DNA of 33,102 nt from Candidatus Methylomirabilota bacterium (GTDB lineage Bacteria; Methylomirabilota; Methylomirabilia; Methylomirabilales; Methylomirabilaceae): contig JAGWQH010000043.1 of assembly GCA_028870115.1 (NCBI GenBank), forward strand, positions 1-33,102, read 5' to 3'. The notes beneath the pieces were generated by a model. That model did no database searches and was not told the origin of the DNA. It worked only from the letters and a program-made list of their open reading frames with translations. Both the position numbers and the translations under genes were made by a program. Of this stretch, positions 1 to 8,601 are shown piece by piece. The first letter of the stretch is position 1. Every line of letters begins with the position of its first letter.

Positions 1-1241
1 GAAAGGAAGAGGAGCCTTCCATCATCCTTGGCCCTCCACATCCCGAAGAGAGTGACGAGGAACGCGATCGAGGTGAGAATGATAGAAAGCACATGGGGAA
101 CGGAAAGAATGGGAGACACGAATTCCTGAAAGGCATGGTGGGAAAGCCCATAGACTTCTGCCCATGGGATGAACGAATCCACATCCCCGAACTCCTTCGC
201 CCTGATAAACCCCAACATAGGCAGGATAAATTTACCTGCATGCAGGACCCCGGGTAGGTTCAAGAGAACCATGAGCATGCCCAGCCCACCGGCCCGCCAT
301 AAGGTCAGAGTCAAGGGTTGCCTCTTCAGGAGATGTAAGAACAGGCCATACACGACAAGGGGCGCAACAGCGAATGGAGCAGCCCCAAGGGGATAGCTGG
401 TGAAGGCTGCGGAAAGGGTAAGAGCCGAAAGAAAGAGGGCCTTTCGGTTCTTCTCCCTCAGCGCAAGAACCCCCAAACCAAGGGCGACGGGGATAAGGCT
501 TAGGCTCATGACGTGCATACCATAATCGTTATAATGGATCCACATCAAAGTGGGGCTGGCGGCGGCCAAGAGGGCGGCCAGCAAGGCTCCTTGCCGGCCC
601 ATACCAAAGACGCATCCGGCTGAAAATCGATAGGCTAGGACGGCCAGACCGATGCAGAGAGCGGTGATCAGGGAAAAGGTCTCGTGAGGCTCGGTCCCTG
701 AGAGCTTATTGACGAAGGCGTGAACGTAGTTGAACCCAAGGGGAGTCCCCCAGTTAACAAAGGAAAGCTGTACGACAGCCGGCTTCGATGGAAAAGGGGG
801 AGGAGTGGGCAAGCCGCTGGATTCCAGATATGCCGTCACATTGGCATACAAGACCTGGTCGCCATTTGACCCGAGTGGCCCGAGTCTTCCTGACCGCCAC
901 ATGGGATAGACGGCAACAACCAGGGCGAGCAAGGCGAGGGCAAAGGAGAAGAAATGGTCCTTAACTGCCAGGGGGATTCGCTTTTGATAAATGAGGGCAA
1001 GCAGGTTGAAACATGTCGAGAGGATTAGGGTGATGATAAGCGCTACGCCGGCGGACCACCCTGCCCCACCGCACCAATACCCCACAATGACAATCAGGGA
1101 GAGGCCGGCGAAGGGCGCAATCAGCAGCTCTTCACCCCGGATCCGTTCATATGAAAGGAGCCATGTCACCCCAAACCCTGAATAGAACAGGAGGCCGCCA
1201 GCTACCAGAAGAATCCAGGCGAGTGCCAGCACAAACTCCAT
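1..1241 (-). CDS. Large polytopic membrane protein, probable GT-C-type glycosyltransferase (partial, C-terminus outside window)
   Basis: The frame is open from an ATG at 1241 to the window edge, giving 413 residues without a stop. The protein starts MEFVLALAWILLVAGG and is a series of hydrophobic segments (about ten) separated by short polar loops. A long periplasmic-looking loop at about residues 117-165 contains GSNGDQVLYANV followed by a Pro-rich stretch, as in oligosaccharyl/mannosyl-transferase-like GT-C proteins where an Asp-bearing first loop holds the active site. No family can be named with certainty; an O-antigen polymerase or uncharacterised membrane protein is also possible. It lies 32 nt downstream of the DegT aminotransferase and is probably the last visible gene of the 11.4 kb operon. 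An outer-membrane glycan role is inferred from context. Confidence 0.75.
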   Translation of the reverse strand, partial: MEFVLALAWILLVAGGLLFYSGFGVTWLLSYERIRGEELLIAPFAGLSLIVIVGYWCGGAGWSAGVALIITLILSTCFNLLALIYQKRIPLAVKDHFFSFALALLALVVAVYPMWRSGRLGPLGSNGDQVLYANVTAYLESSGLPTPPPFPSKPAVVQLSFVNWGTPLGFNYVHAFVNKLSGTEPHETFSLITALCIGLAVLAYRFSAGCVFGMGRQGALLAALLAAASPTLMWIHYNDYGMHVMSLSLIPVALGLGVLALREKNRKALFLSALTLSAAFTSYPLGAAPFAVAPLVVYGLFLHLLKRQPLTLTLWRAGGLGMLMVLLNLPGVLHAGKFILPMLGFIRAKEFGDVDSFIPWAEVYGLSHHAFQEFVSPILSVPHVLSIILTSIAFLVTLFGMWRAKDDGRLLFL

Positions 1242-1273
1242 ACGAGATCTCGACCCCTGCGCCGGGCGTCGTG

Positions 1274-2470
1274 TCAGCGAGAGTAGAAGGACATGACCTT
1301 CCTCACCGCCTCGATCACATCCGACACATCCTGCTCTGTCATTTTGGGATACAGCGGAAGGGAGAGGACCCGCTCTGAGGCCCGTTCAGCGGTAGCGAGA
1401 TCGCCAGGCTTGAAGCCAACAGCCTGTCGATAATAGGGGTGAAGGTGTAAGGCGCGGAAATGGAGCCCGACACCGATATTCTCCGCTCTCAGAGCCGCCA
1501 TGATGGTGTCGCGATCTGCCTTCAGCCTCTCCGTCCGCACAATGATCACAAGAAGATGATAGGCGTGCCTCACATCGGCCCTTTCCCCCAACAGAACAAG
1601 TCCAGGGATCTCCCCCAGACCTGCGCGATACCGCTGAACGTAGGCTCGGCGGATTCGCCACCACTCCTCTACTCGCTCTAATTGCCGAAGACCAAGCGCC
1701 CCCTGGAGGTCGAACATATTATACTTGTAGCCGGGATACACCGCTTCCCAGTGTTGAGAGCCCTCTTTGGCGTACCGTTTCCAGGCATCATGACTGATGC
1801 CGTGCAGGCTCAAGACACGGACCTTCTCGGCCAACTCCTCATCCGTCGTTGTGAGCATCCCCCCCTCTCCCGTCGTCAGATTCTTGGTGGCATAAAAGCT
1901 GAAGGCAGTGAAGAGGCCGATGGTCCCGATCTTTCGGCCACGATACGATGCCTCAATCGCATGGGCAGCATCCTCGATGACGGCAAGACGATGTCGTTCG
2001 GCAATATCCAGGATGGCATCCATCTGGCACGGGTGGCCTGCAAAATGAACGGGAATAATGGCCCTGGTCCGCGATGTGATCTTCTCCTCGACATTCCGGG
2101 GATCAAGATTCAACGTCTCCTCTTCGACATCGGCGAAGACAGGCCGCGCCCCCTGATGGATGATCACGTTGGCTGTCGCAGGGAAGGTAATGGGCGAGGT
2201 GATGACCTCGTCTCCAGGCCCAATGCCGAGAGCAGCCAGGGAGAGGTGAAGTCCGGCCGTGCAGGAGTTAAGTCCAATAGCATTCCGGCAGCCGATATAC
2301 CTCCTGAAGGCTTCCTCAAACTCCTCGGTCCTTGGTCCTCGCGTGATCCATCCCGACTCCAGGACCTCGGCCACCGACTTGATGGCCGCCTCCTCGATCC
2401 ACGGGCGGTGAAAGGGCAGGAATTCCGTCCGCACTGGCGTTCCGCCGTGTAGGGCAAGCGCTTCAGACAT
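1274..2470 (-). CDS. DegT/DnrJ/EryC1/StrS-family PLP-dependent sugar aminotransferase
   Basis: This 398-residue protein has the normal length of the family. Enzymes of this type transfer an amino group, usually from glutamate, to a keto group on a nucleotide-activated sugar using pyridoxal phosphate. Visible landmarks are the N-terminal LHGGTPVR, the cofactor-contacting IEDAAH (D167, H170) and the Schiff-base lysine K196 in FYATKNLTTGEGG. The ATG at 2470 overlaps the end of the upstream deacetylase by 8 nt (ATGTCTGA), implying translational coupling. With the 4,6-dehydratase at 8.6-9.6 kb it could complete a 4-amino-4,6-dideoxy (or 3-amino) sugar nucleotide; the exact sugar cannot be read from sequence. 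Homologues are common in O-antigen, EPS and glycoprotein loci. Confidence 0.93.
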   Translation of the reverse strand: MSEALALHGGTPVRTEFLPFHRPWIEEAAIKSVAEVLESGWITRGPRTEEFEEAFRRYIGCRNAIGLNSCTAGLHLSLAALGIGPGDEVITSPITFPATANVIIHQGARPVFADVEEETLNLDPRNVEEKITSRTRAIIPVHFAGHPCQMDAILDIAERHRLAVIEDAAHAIEASYRGRKIGTIGLFTAFSFYATKNLTTGEGGMLTTTDEELAEKVRVLSLHGISHDAWKRYAKEGSQHWEAVYPGYKYNMFDLQGALGLRQLERVEEWWRIRRAYVQRYRAGLGEIPGLVLLGERADVRHAYHLLVIIVRTERLKADRDTIMAALRAENIGVGLHFRALHLHPYYRQAVGFKPGDLATAERASERVLSLPLYPKMTEQDVSDVIEAVRKVMSFYSR

Positions 2471-3299
2471 GCCGACAAACCTCCCGGTAGTTGATTAGAG
2501 CGATTCCCAGTTCCTCGATGAGGGCCTTGATCCGGGGCGAGATGAGAGCGTTGAGCTCCCCCTCTCGATCGTAAAGGCGCGACTTGGGCCATTTGTCGAG
2601 GACCGCATCCCGATAGCCGGGATGCACCATCACCTCTGTGACACCTTGCTGCAGACCCTCGAGGATTCGCATGAGGCTGCGCTCGGTCAGCCGTCCACTC
2701 TCCGTGATGCCGGCGAATCGATCGGAAGAGGCAAGCCCCGCTATGGCTACCCGCCGACTGTGGGAAGCGGACAGTAAAGGAATGAGGCTCCGCCTCAAGC
2801 CCACATCAACGAAACGTCCCTTGGGAAGGCGTACGTCTTTGATACCGTAACGCTTGGCCATAGCCAGAACAGTCTGGATAATCCTCGGCAAGAGGTGCAG
2901 ATGCATGTGGCTGTCGAGCTTTTCGATGTTAATCCCATAATCCAAGACCCTCTCGATTTGGGCCTGGAACTCCAACTGAACTTCTTCAAGCCTGATTCGA
3001 CCTGTCAACCATTTCATGGCAAACGCACCCAATGACCCATGAAACCGTCCATCCGATCCCACCAATGAAGGAATCTTTTGAGGAGAGAGGGCAGGAATCC
3101 CTTCCACAAGCGTGAGGTGGATACCGACTGATAGCCCGGGATGCTCCCGGACCAGGGTCACCGCCTCATCGAAAGCTTCTCCTGTGGCCATCAACGAGGC
3201 GCTTGTCAGAATTCCATCCCGATACGCCTCGACAATACCTTTATTGATGCCCGGGCTCAGTCCAAGGTCATCGCCGTTGACAATGGCCCTTCGCTTCAT
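2463..3299 (-). CDS. YdjC/ChbG-family carbohydrate deacetylase (HpnK-like)
   Basis: The 278-residue protein belongs to the YdjC fold of metal-dependent deacetylases that remove N-acetyl groups from sugars; a relative, HpnK, acts in hopanoid pathways. The start MKRRAIVNGDDLG gives the metal-binding Asp pair D10/D11. GIHLTLVEG supplies a His, and DSHMHLHLLPRI supplies the second and third His region. The ATG at 3299 was chosen over an open frame reaching 3329 because GGAGAG stands about 6 nt before it and family members begin almost exactly here. It overlaps the upstream GNAT gene by 32 nt and the downstream aminotransferase by 8 nt, so the three are probably co-translated. It may trim an acetamido sugar of the glycan before re-acylation, which is inference. 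Confidence 0.9.
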   Translation of the reverse strand: MKRRAIVNGDDLGLSPGINKGIVEAYRDGILTSASLMATGEAFDEAVTLVREHPGLSVGIHLTLVEGIPALSPQKIPSLVGSDGRFHGSLGAFAMKWLTGRIRLEEVQLEFQAQIERVLDYGINIEKLDSHMHLHLLPRIIQTVLAMAKRYGIKDVRLPKGRFVDVGLRRSLIPLLSASHSRRVAIAGLASSDRFAGITESGRLTERSLMRILEGLQQGVTEVMVHPGYRDAVLDKWPKSRLYDREGELNALISPRIKALIEELGIALINYREVCRHV

Positions 3300-3918
3300 G
3301 CACATCTCTCCAAACCATGATGACGTCACCGTTGGCTATTTTCTCGTGGAATCGGAACCCGAACCTCTCATAAAATTTGAATCCTCTCTGGTTCTTCCCC
3401 TGAACGACCAGCCAACAGAAATCGACACCTCGTTTCCTATACTGATCCAAGGTCCACTGTATCAGCGTCGAGCCGATACCCATCCCTTGAGCGCTGGGCG
3501 TGACGGCAAATATATGGATGTAAGGCCTTCCCCAAAGCCTCCTGATTGCCGGGTCGCGATTGAACGCGATGCCAGATTCGAGATACAGCTTGACGATATG
3601 AAGTGGCAAGCCGTATCTCCCGGTCGCAAAATGCCAAAGCCAACGCAACACCTGGCAGTGGACGAAGATAGTCCCGGCCCGCATGTCACGACACGGGCCG
3701 ATGACAAAGCCAAGGATCTTCTCATCCAATCCATACACCCAATTGTTCTCAGGATCCCATGAAAGGTAAAAACGTAAGTAATCGGCAATGAAGGTCCGTC
3801 GATGAACTCCCCCAAAGACCTCCTCGGTACGGTCGGGGAAGCACTCGGTATAGATATCGACCAGCGCATCAATGTCTCGGTCTCGCACCGAGGGGTGCCG
3901 AATGATTCCTTCAGCCAT
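3268..3918 (-). CDS. GNAT-family N-acetyltransferase
   Basis: The 216-residue protein has a C-terminal GNAT fold. The acetyl-CoA-binding motif A lies at about residues 139-152 (VTPSAQGMGIGSTL), preceded by strand YIHIFAV and followed by a typical RGVDFCWLVVQ strand and a FYERFGFRF motif. The ATG at 3918 was chosen because GAGGGAT precedes it by about 7 nt and the frame upstream overlaps the FemAB-like gene with low-complexity, non-homologous sequence. A loop of about 60 residues between the N-terminal part and motif A (residues 75-135) is longer than in minimal GNATs. It sits 19 nt after the FemAB-like gene and overlaps the deacetylase. The substrate may be the amino sugar made by the adjacent aminotransferase, which is inference. 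Confidence 0.85.
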   Translation of the reverse strand: MAEGIIRHPSVRDRDIDALVDIYTECFPDRTEEVFGGVHRRTFIADYLRFYLSWDPENNWVYGLDEKILGFVIGPCRDMRAGTIFVHCQVLRWLWHFATGRYGLPLHIVKLYLESGIAFNRDPAIRRLWGRPYIHIFAVTPSAQGMGIGSTLIQWTLDQYRKRGVDFCWLVVQGKNQRGFKFYERFGFRFHEKIANGDVIMVWRDVHEAKGHCQRR

Positions 3919-3937
3919 CGACCCATCCCTCAAGGGT

Positions 3938-5065
3938 CTATGGGATATCCCTGATAATAGCAGGTCCAAGTGCTCTTGCCATGAAAGCCGGCAGCCGCTT
4001 CCAGATGGCGACGGCGACATGGAAACTCGGGTTTGTCGGGTCCATATCGGGCATCCGGATTCCATCGGCGAAATGATATTCGTAGAAAAGCGGGAAAGGC
4101 TGGGCTCCCCATTGCCGCTTGAAGAAAAAGGTCCCGGAATCCCACCGGCTTCGGCCGAAATCGAGATAGGCAAGGCCGCGCTCGCAACCAAATAGAATGG
4201 TCTCCCAGATGAGCAGGCTCATGGGAGAAAAAGCCCTGGATTCAATGAGGGCTCCTCCATAGAGCGGGAAGACTGTGTCCTTCGAGGTGACCAGCAGCAC
4301 TCCCCCGATAGGTCGCCCCCTATGACTGACCATCAGGATCTCCGATTGATTCTGAAACTCCGCAAGGATATTTCGGTAAAAGATAGCTCGGTGAAACGGC
4401 GTACCCAGATCCCTCATGTGCCGGCTGACCAGGCCGGCGAAAGCCTCCACCAGTGAATGGCCTCTCTCAACCATGAGGCCTGAGTACATTGCCTTTCTGA
4501 CGGCCTTCCGAGCCCTTCCTTCGAGCCTCGACCACAGAGCCTTGGGGCCACGGCAAAGCGACAAAACAAAGGTGCAGTACTTGTCCTTCAGGATAAGGCC
4601 CTGATCGATCCGGCGTGATCCACGGATTTCCAGATATTCGACCCTCTGCTCAATAGCCAGCTCCCTGGCTTTCTCGACCAAAGATCGAGACGCCTCCGCG
4701 TCATCAGCTATCAGGCCTCCGTAGGAGAGATATGGCGCCGTCACCATGAACCGCCCGAAGATCCGACTTTCGATGAGGAAGAGCGGTAGAAGTCCGACAA
4801 CTCGCCCGCGCTCTTGGGCCATGAGGTAGAAAGGCGTATGGTGATATGTCTTCTCCACCATGTTCCGCCACCCGAGGAGGTGGGCAAAGGTCGCATGAGA
4901 GGAGGCTTCAACGAAGTCCTCCCAGGCCTTCTCCTGGTCCGGGGCCAACAAGGCCACATCTATCGCCGTTCCTTCAGGCACGACCGATTTTCCCCCGGGT
5001 GAGCCGAAACCCGCTTCATGAGGCAACTTCACAGTCTCCGTGTTTGCGTCGGATGGCAGAATCAA
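3938..5065 (-). CDS. FemAB-like acyltransferase, PEP-CTERM/exosortase-associated type
   Basis: The protein is a double-GNAT FemAB relative. Landmarks are FAHLLGWRNMV near the N-terminus, VVGLLPLF, PYLSYGGLIADD, and the C-terminal FGRSRWDSGTFFFKRQWG followed by PLFYEYHF. That last block is typical of the FemAB family found next to exosortase/PEP-CTERM polysaccharide loci. FemAB enzymes use aminoacyl-tRNA to add amino acids to peptidoglycan precursors; the substrate of this subgroup is unknown. The start is uncertain: the longest frame opens with TTG at 5065 and has no ribosome site. GTG at 5032 follows GGAG closely. GTG at 4981 follows GGGGGA and best matches where relatives begin. No PEP-CTERM tail is seen on any protein in the window. 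Confidence 0.85.
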   Translation of the reverse strand: MILPSDANTETVKLPHEAGFGSPGGKSVVPEGTAIDVALLAPDQEKAWEDFVEASSHATFAHLLGWRNMVEKTYHHTPFYLMAQERGRVVGLLPLFLIESRIFGRFMVTAPYLSYGGLIADDAEASRSLVEKARELAIEQRVEYLEIRGSRRIDQGLILKDKYCTFVLSLCRGPKALWSRLEGRARKAVRKAMYSGLMVERGHSLVEAFAGLVSRHMRDLGTPFHRAIFYRNILAEFQNQSEILMVSHRGRPIGGVLLVTSKDTVFPLYGGALIESRAFSPMSLLIWETILFGCERGLAYLDFGRSRWDSGTFFFKRQWGAQPFPLFYEYHFADGIRMPDMDPTNPSFHVAVAIWKRLPAFMARALGPAIIRDIP

Positions 5066-5072
5066 TTACACT
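5044..5072 (+). promoter_or_regulatory. Weak candidate promoter of the plus-strand methyltransferase
   Basis: TTGCGT at 5044-5049 and TACACT at 5067-5072 are separated by 17 bp. If used, transcription would begin near 5079, a few bases from the ATG at 5082, giving a leaderless or nearly leaderless mRNA. This fits the lack of a Shine-Dalgarno before that ATG. Both hexamers are poor matches to consensus, so this is tentative. Confidence 0.22.
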
Positions 5073-5081
5073 TATTGGTAA

Positions 5082-5789
5082 ATGAAGCGAGCCGATTACG
5101 ATCCCGAAGGGAGCGGGCAGTATTACGCCCTTACAAGCGCCAACCCTGTGAGGAAACGATGGCATCTCAACAAGCTCCGGCTCTTTCATCTGACAGACAT
5201 CTCACCTGAAGATTACGTGATGGATGCGGGCTGTGGTGCGGGAAACCTCATTTCTGAACTGGTCCCGTATTGCCGGGTGGCCGTTGGTTGCGACATCAAC
5301 CACGCCCGCTTAGCCTTCGCCGCCCGAAGGGGCCGCGGCACTTACATTCAGGCCGATCTCACGCAACTCCCCTTTGCTGACCACACATTCGAAACGATCT
5401 TCTTTATGGAGGTTATTGAGCATCTTGAGCAGCGGATCATCCCGCAAGTCTTGAGCCAACTCTATCGGATCCTCAAGCCAAAAGGACAACTTCTTATCAC
5501 AACCCCCAACTACCGAAGCTTGTGGTTCGTCATAGAGCTCCTGGCCGACAACCTCCGTCTGGCGCCTGAGATGGCCGGCGGAGAGCACATTTCCAAATAC
5601 CATCGTCGAACGTTGGCAAAGACCCTTACTCAGGCGCGCTTCACCATTCGGAGAATGGGGACCTTTAATCACCTCTCCCCCTTTGTCGCCATCTTCTCCG
5701 ACCGATGGGCGGAGCGCCTTTACCGCTGGGAGCTGAAGAAGAGCCGGGCCGGCGGAAATCTCCTCTACGCCCTGTGCGAAAAATCCTGA
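5082..5789 (+). CDS. Class I SAM-dependent methyltransferase
   Basis: The 235-residue protein has the Rossmann methyltransferase core. Motif I is VMDAGCGAGNL (about residues 46-56), the acidic motif II is VAVGCDIN, motif III is YIQADLTQLPF, and the post-motif region is FFMEVIEHL followed by ILKPKGQLLITTPNY. This is the Methyltransf_11 pattern common in EPS loci, where such enzymes methylate sugars or lipid carriers. It is the only plus-strand gene in the first 12.9 kb. Its ATG is 16 nt from the outermost start of the divergent FemAB-like gene, and no ribosome site is visible. Its 3' end overlaps the convergent GT2 gene by 25 nt (5765-5789). The substrate is unknown. Confidence 0.9.
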   Translation: MKRADYDPEGSGQYYALTSANPVRKRWHLNKLRLFHLTDISPEDYVMDAGCGAGNLISELVPYCRVAVGCDINHARLAFAARRGRGTYIQADLTQLPFADHTFETIFFMEVIEHLEQRIIPQVLSQLYRILKPKGQLLITTPNYRSLWFVIELLADNLRLAPEMAGGEHISKYHRRTLAKTLTQARFTIRRMGTFNHLSPFVAIFSDRWAERLYRWELKKSRAGGNLLYALCEKS

Positions 5790-6538
5790 TCGCCCCGATA
5801 CCTGCCCTGTCGATCCCGGCGATAGATCGTGATCAGATCCCGAAAAGCCTGGTACGCGTTCTTGACGAGCTTGACGCTGCTCACTTCCCCACTGTAGGCG
5901 AACGTCACCGGAATTTCCGTAATCCGGAGTCCAAGGCGTTGCGCGATCAACAGCACCTCCACGTCAAACGCGAAACCGCAAATGTCGACCCGCGAGAAGA
6001 TCGCCTTCGCCGCCTCCGCTGTAAATCCCTTAAGGCCACATTGGGTGTCCACCGCGCGAATTCCCAGTATAGCGCGGACCACCCAATTGAAGAATCGGCT
6101 CATCAGGTGTCGCTTGTACACGTAGCGGAAATAGCGAGGGTGAAGGTAAAACAGGGACGCGGCGTGAACCCGAGAACCAACAATAACATCATGGGACTTC
6201 ATCCACAGCGGCAGAAGGAAGGCCTCGATCCCCTCGATTGGGTAGGCCAAGTCAGCGTCTGTATAGAGGATGAACCGGCCTTTCGCCTCCAGGACCCCCT
6301 TCTTGATCGAATATCCTTTCCCCATGTTTCGACTATTGCCCAGTACCTTCAGTTCCGGATAGCGTAGCGAGAAGTCGCCAAGAGTCGCCTCAGTGTGATC
6401 GCTGCTCCCATCGTCGACGATGATAATCTCGTGGGAATACGGCTGCTTTTCAAAGTAGGCCTGAAGCCGACGGAGGCTTTCCTTAATCTCCCTCACACTA
6501 TTGTAGGAGGCGATCACCAACGAAATGTCCGGGCGCAT
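5765..6538 (-). CDS. Family 2 glycosyltransferase, dolichyl/polyprenyl-phosphate glycosyltransferase-like (no membrane helices)
   Basis: The 257-residue GT-A enzyme starts MRPDISLVIASYN and carries IIIVDDGSSDHT (D42, D43) and the metal-binding YTDADLAYP (D94, D96). The CGLKGF block near residues 165-170 and the later GFAFDVEVL are hallmarks of the DPM1/ALG5 group, which transfers a hexose from a nucleotide to a polyprenyl phosphate. It lacks the C-terminal membrane helices seen in the GT2 at 10.4-11.4 kb. The ATG at 6538 lies 9 nt after the stop of the GT-C gene at 6.5-8.6 kb, so the lipid-linked sugar could be the donor for that enzyme (inference from family behaviour and adjacency). Its 3' end overlaps the convergent methyltransferase. 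Confidence 0.9.
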   Translation of the reverse strand: MRPDISLVIASYNSVREIKESLRRLQAYFEKQPYSHEIIIVDDGSSDHTEATLGDFSLRYPELKVLGNSRNMGKGYSIKKGVLEAKGRFILYTDADLAYPIEGIEAFLLPLWMKSHDVIVGSRVHAASLFYLHPRYFRYVYKRHLMSRFFNWVVRAILGIRAVDTQCGLKGFTAEAAKAIFSRVDICGFAFDVEVLLIAQRLGLRITEIPVTFAYSGEVSSVKLVKNAYQAFRDLITIYRRDRQGRYRGDQDFSHRA

Positions 6539-6547
6539 GTCTGGTTC

Positions 6548-8575
6548 CTATCCCTTCTCCGGTCGCCACCTAACCTCGTAGACATCCAGGTCGAAATCAG
6601 GGTAGCCCCCTGCCACCTCGAACGCAATCAAGTTGAGTCCCCTGTTCAGAGAAGGACCCACCTCGTACACCACCTCAGTACTCCTCGTCACTGGGGTGAG
6701 ATACGATCGAGACGCGATGGGTTCAATTCGCCGCCCGTTCAGATACAGCGCCTCGATTCCGTGCCGGCTCGCCTTCAATGGAAGATCACGGAGAGCCAGG
6801 ATGAGATGAAGGTCATCAATCATACCGTTCGCCTCAATCCAGCCCCGGCAGTAGATAGGAGAGCCTCCCCAGGAGCTGAGAGGCGTTTGAGCGTATACTG
6901 ATCGATCGGGCAGGTTTCGAGCTGGCAGGGGTTTAGCAGTCCATGTAGAGTCATCGAACGTCCTATCGAACCAGCCAGGGCCTGGTCGATCCGAATTCTT
7001 CCAGAAACTGGACCGGATTGACGGTTGGTATTTCACAAGCCAGAATGGCCCAATCTTGCGGAATGCTCCTTCAATGCTGCCGGGCCAGTCCCGCTCTCTC
7101 AGGACCGCGTAATGAGCCTCAGTTCCCCCTTTGGTCTCTCCTCGCCGAAGGATATGGAAAAAGAAGCCCCTGTCCTCAAGCAGGTCCTCAAAGGCCGACC
7201 CATGGATTTGTCCGTGAAAGGCAGCTTCGTCCAAAGGGGAGTCGGCAAGGATCGCCTCCGTAAGAGCCCGTTTGTACTTCATAGCCATGATCTCCAAAAA
7301 GCCTCTTTCCTGAATAAACCACAACGGGTCTGGAAACCGAAGCATAATCTCCGTGGGCAGGCGCAGAGATCCGACACTGAGGACCTCCCGGCGGAGGGCA
7401 GCCAGAAAGAAGATCTGGGTAAAGACGATTAGGCCGACGACGAGGGCTACCGACCACGAGGCGACCCGCTGGACAAGACGGGTGAATCCTTTCCGGGCAG
7501 TTGCCTGAAGGGCCCGGTCCGTGACAATCCCAATGACCAGAAACTGGGCAGGATAGAGCAGATCAAAGTAGTACCACGCCAAAGCCTGCTTTTTCTGGAT
7601 GAGCACGGAGACGGACACGACAATCCACAGCAGCAAGAGCCCTTCAGCTCTTGGAACCGCCCCATCTTGCCGCCAGCGGCGTATCGTGGAAAGAAACACC
7701 CAGAAGAAACCGCCAACGAAGAGGGCCAGCTCCAGGCGTTGAACAGGCGTGAAAAAGGGAGCCCGGGCTGATGAGAAGCCCTGAGCCATGCGTACCGCGA
7801 TGTTGAAAGGACCCTGAAGAGCCTTCCATGGCATCTCAAGCTGAGATTCCCGAGCCACCACTTGGCTATCCTGTCCGATAAATCGAAAGGCGTCAGGGAA
7901 GGCTTGAAAGTCTCGCTGCGCCTCAAAAACGAAATAGGGCACAAAAAGGATCACAACGAAAGCCAGGCCAGCGAGGGCATGACGCCATGCGAATGACTGC
8001 CTGAACAGCAGGAGTGAGAGGAGAAGGACGAGGCCTAAGGCGAGAGCGCTCAGATGAATCTGAAGGAGACAACCGAGCGCCATGATGGCTACGGTCAACC
8101 CCCACGCCCTTCCTGCGATAAGATAGGAGTAGAGAGCGTAAAAGAAGATCACTGTGAAAAAGGGGATAAGCCCGGGATTCCAGAGCCCCTTAGAACTCAC
8201 GACAGCCATGGGGAAGACACCGTACAGGGCAGCCGCCACAAGGCCTGCAGTTGGACTGAAGAATTCACGTCCTATTCGCCAGGCGAGATAGACGGAGACG
8301 AGGTTCAAAAGGTTGATGAAAAGGACGACCACCCACGGGTCGCTGCTCAACCAAAATGGCGCAGCGATCACGTAGTAGTAAAGCGGACCGAGGGCATAGA
8401 GATTGCGGGCAATGGGGCCGACGATCGGAAAATTCTGTCCTTTGGCGATCTTGAGGGCCTCAGTGGCATCCCGAGCTTGATCCATCATAAACCAGCCTAG
8501 GTCGAGGCCCGTGAGGCGAACCCCAGCCGACAAGGCAAGGATGCCCACCAGTAGCCACTTCTCCCACTTCGCCAT
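6548..8575 (-). CDS. GT39/ArnT-like membrane glycosyltransferase with C-terminal beta-sandwich domain
   Basis: The 675-residue protein begins MAKWEKWLLVGILALSAGVR. Its first exterior loop carries MMDQARDATEA (D32, D36), the position of the catalytic Asp in GT-C mannosyl/aminoarabinose transferases that take sugar from a polyprenyl phosphate. About eleven hydrophobic segments follow, up to roughly residue 430. After a soluble segment, the last 150 or so residues read WFDRTFDDSTW, YCRGWIEANG, IEALYLNGRRI and LNLIAFEVAGG, a pattern of galactose-binding-like jelly rolls. This is an unusual addition for the family. The ATG at 8575 was chosen because the longer frame overlaps the dehydratase gene with unrelated sequence. 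It probably acts on the outer face of the inner membrane. Confidence 0.87.
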   Translation of the reverse strand: MAKWEKWLLVGILALSAGVRLTGLDLGWFMMDQARDATEALKIAKGQNFPIVGPIARNLYALGPLYYYVIAAPFWLSSDPWVVVLFINLLNLVSVYLAWRIGREFFSPTAGLVAAALYGVFPMAVVSSKGLWNPGLIPFFTVIFFYALYSYLIAGRAWGLTVAIMALGCLLQIHLSALALGLVLLLSLLLFRQSFAWRHALAGLAFVVILFVPYFVFEAQRDFQAFPDAFRFIGQDSQVVARESQLEMPWKALQGPFNIAVRMAQGFSSARAPFFTPVQRLELALFVGGFFWVFLSTIRRWRQDGAVPRAEGLLLLWIVVSVSVLIQKKQALAWYYFDLLYPAQFLVIGIVTDRALQATARKGFTRLVQRVASWSVALVVGLIVFTQIFFLAALRREVLSVGSLRLPTEIMLRFPDPLWFIQERGFLEIMAMKYKRALTEAILADSPLDEAAFHGQIHGSAFEDLLEDRGFFFHILRRGETKGGTEAHYAVLRERDWPGSIEGAFRKIGPFWLVKYQPSIRSSFWKNSDRPGPGWFDRTFDDSTWTAKPLPARNLPDRSVYAQTPLSSWGGSPIYCRGWIEANGMIDDLHLILALRDLPLKASRHGIEALYLNGRRIEPIASRSYLTPVTRSTEVVYEVGPSLNRGLNLIAFEVAGGYPDFDLDVYEVRWRPEKG

Positions 8576-8601
8576 ATCCCGAATTACACCGAGACCCTGA
8601 C

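Noticed and set aside
1682-2452. A 256-codon plus-strand frame
   Set aside because: It lies opposite the aminotransferase, whose catalytic motifs are complete; the shadow shows no recognisable family.
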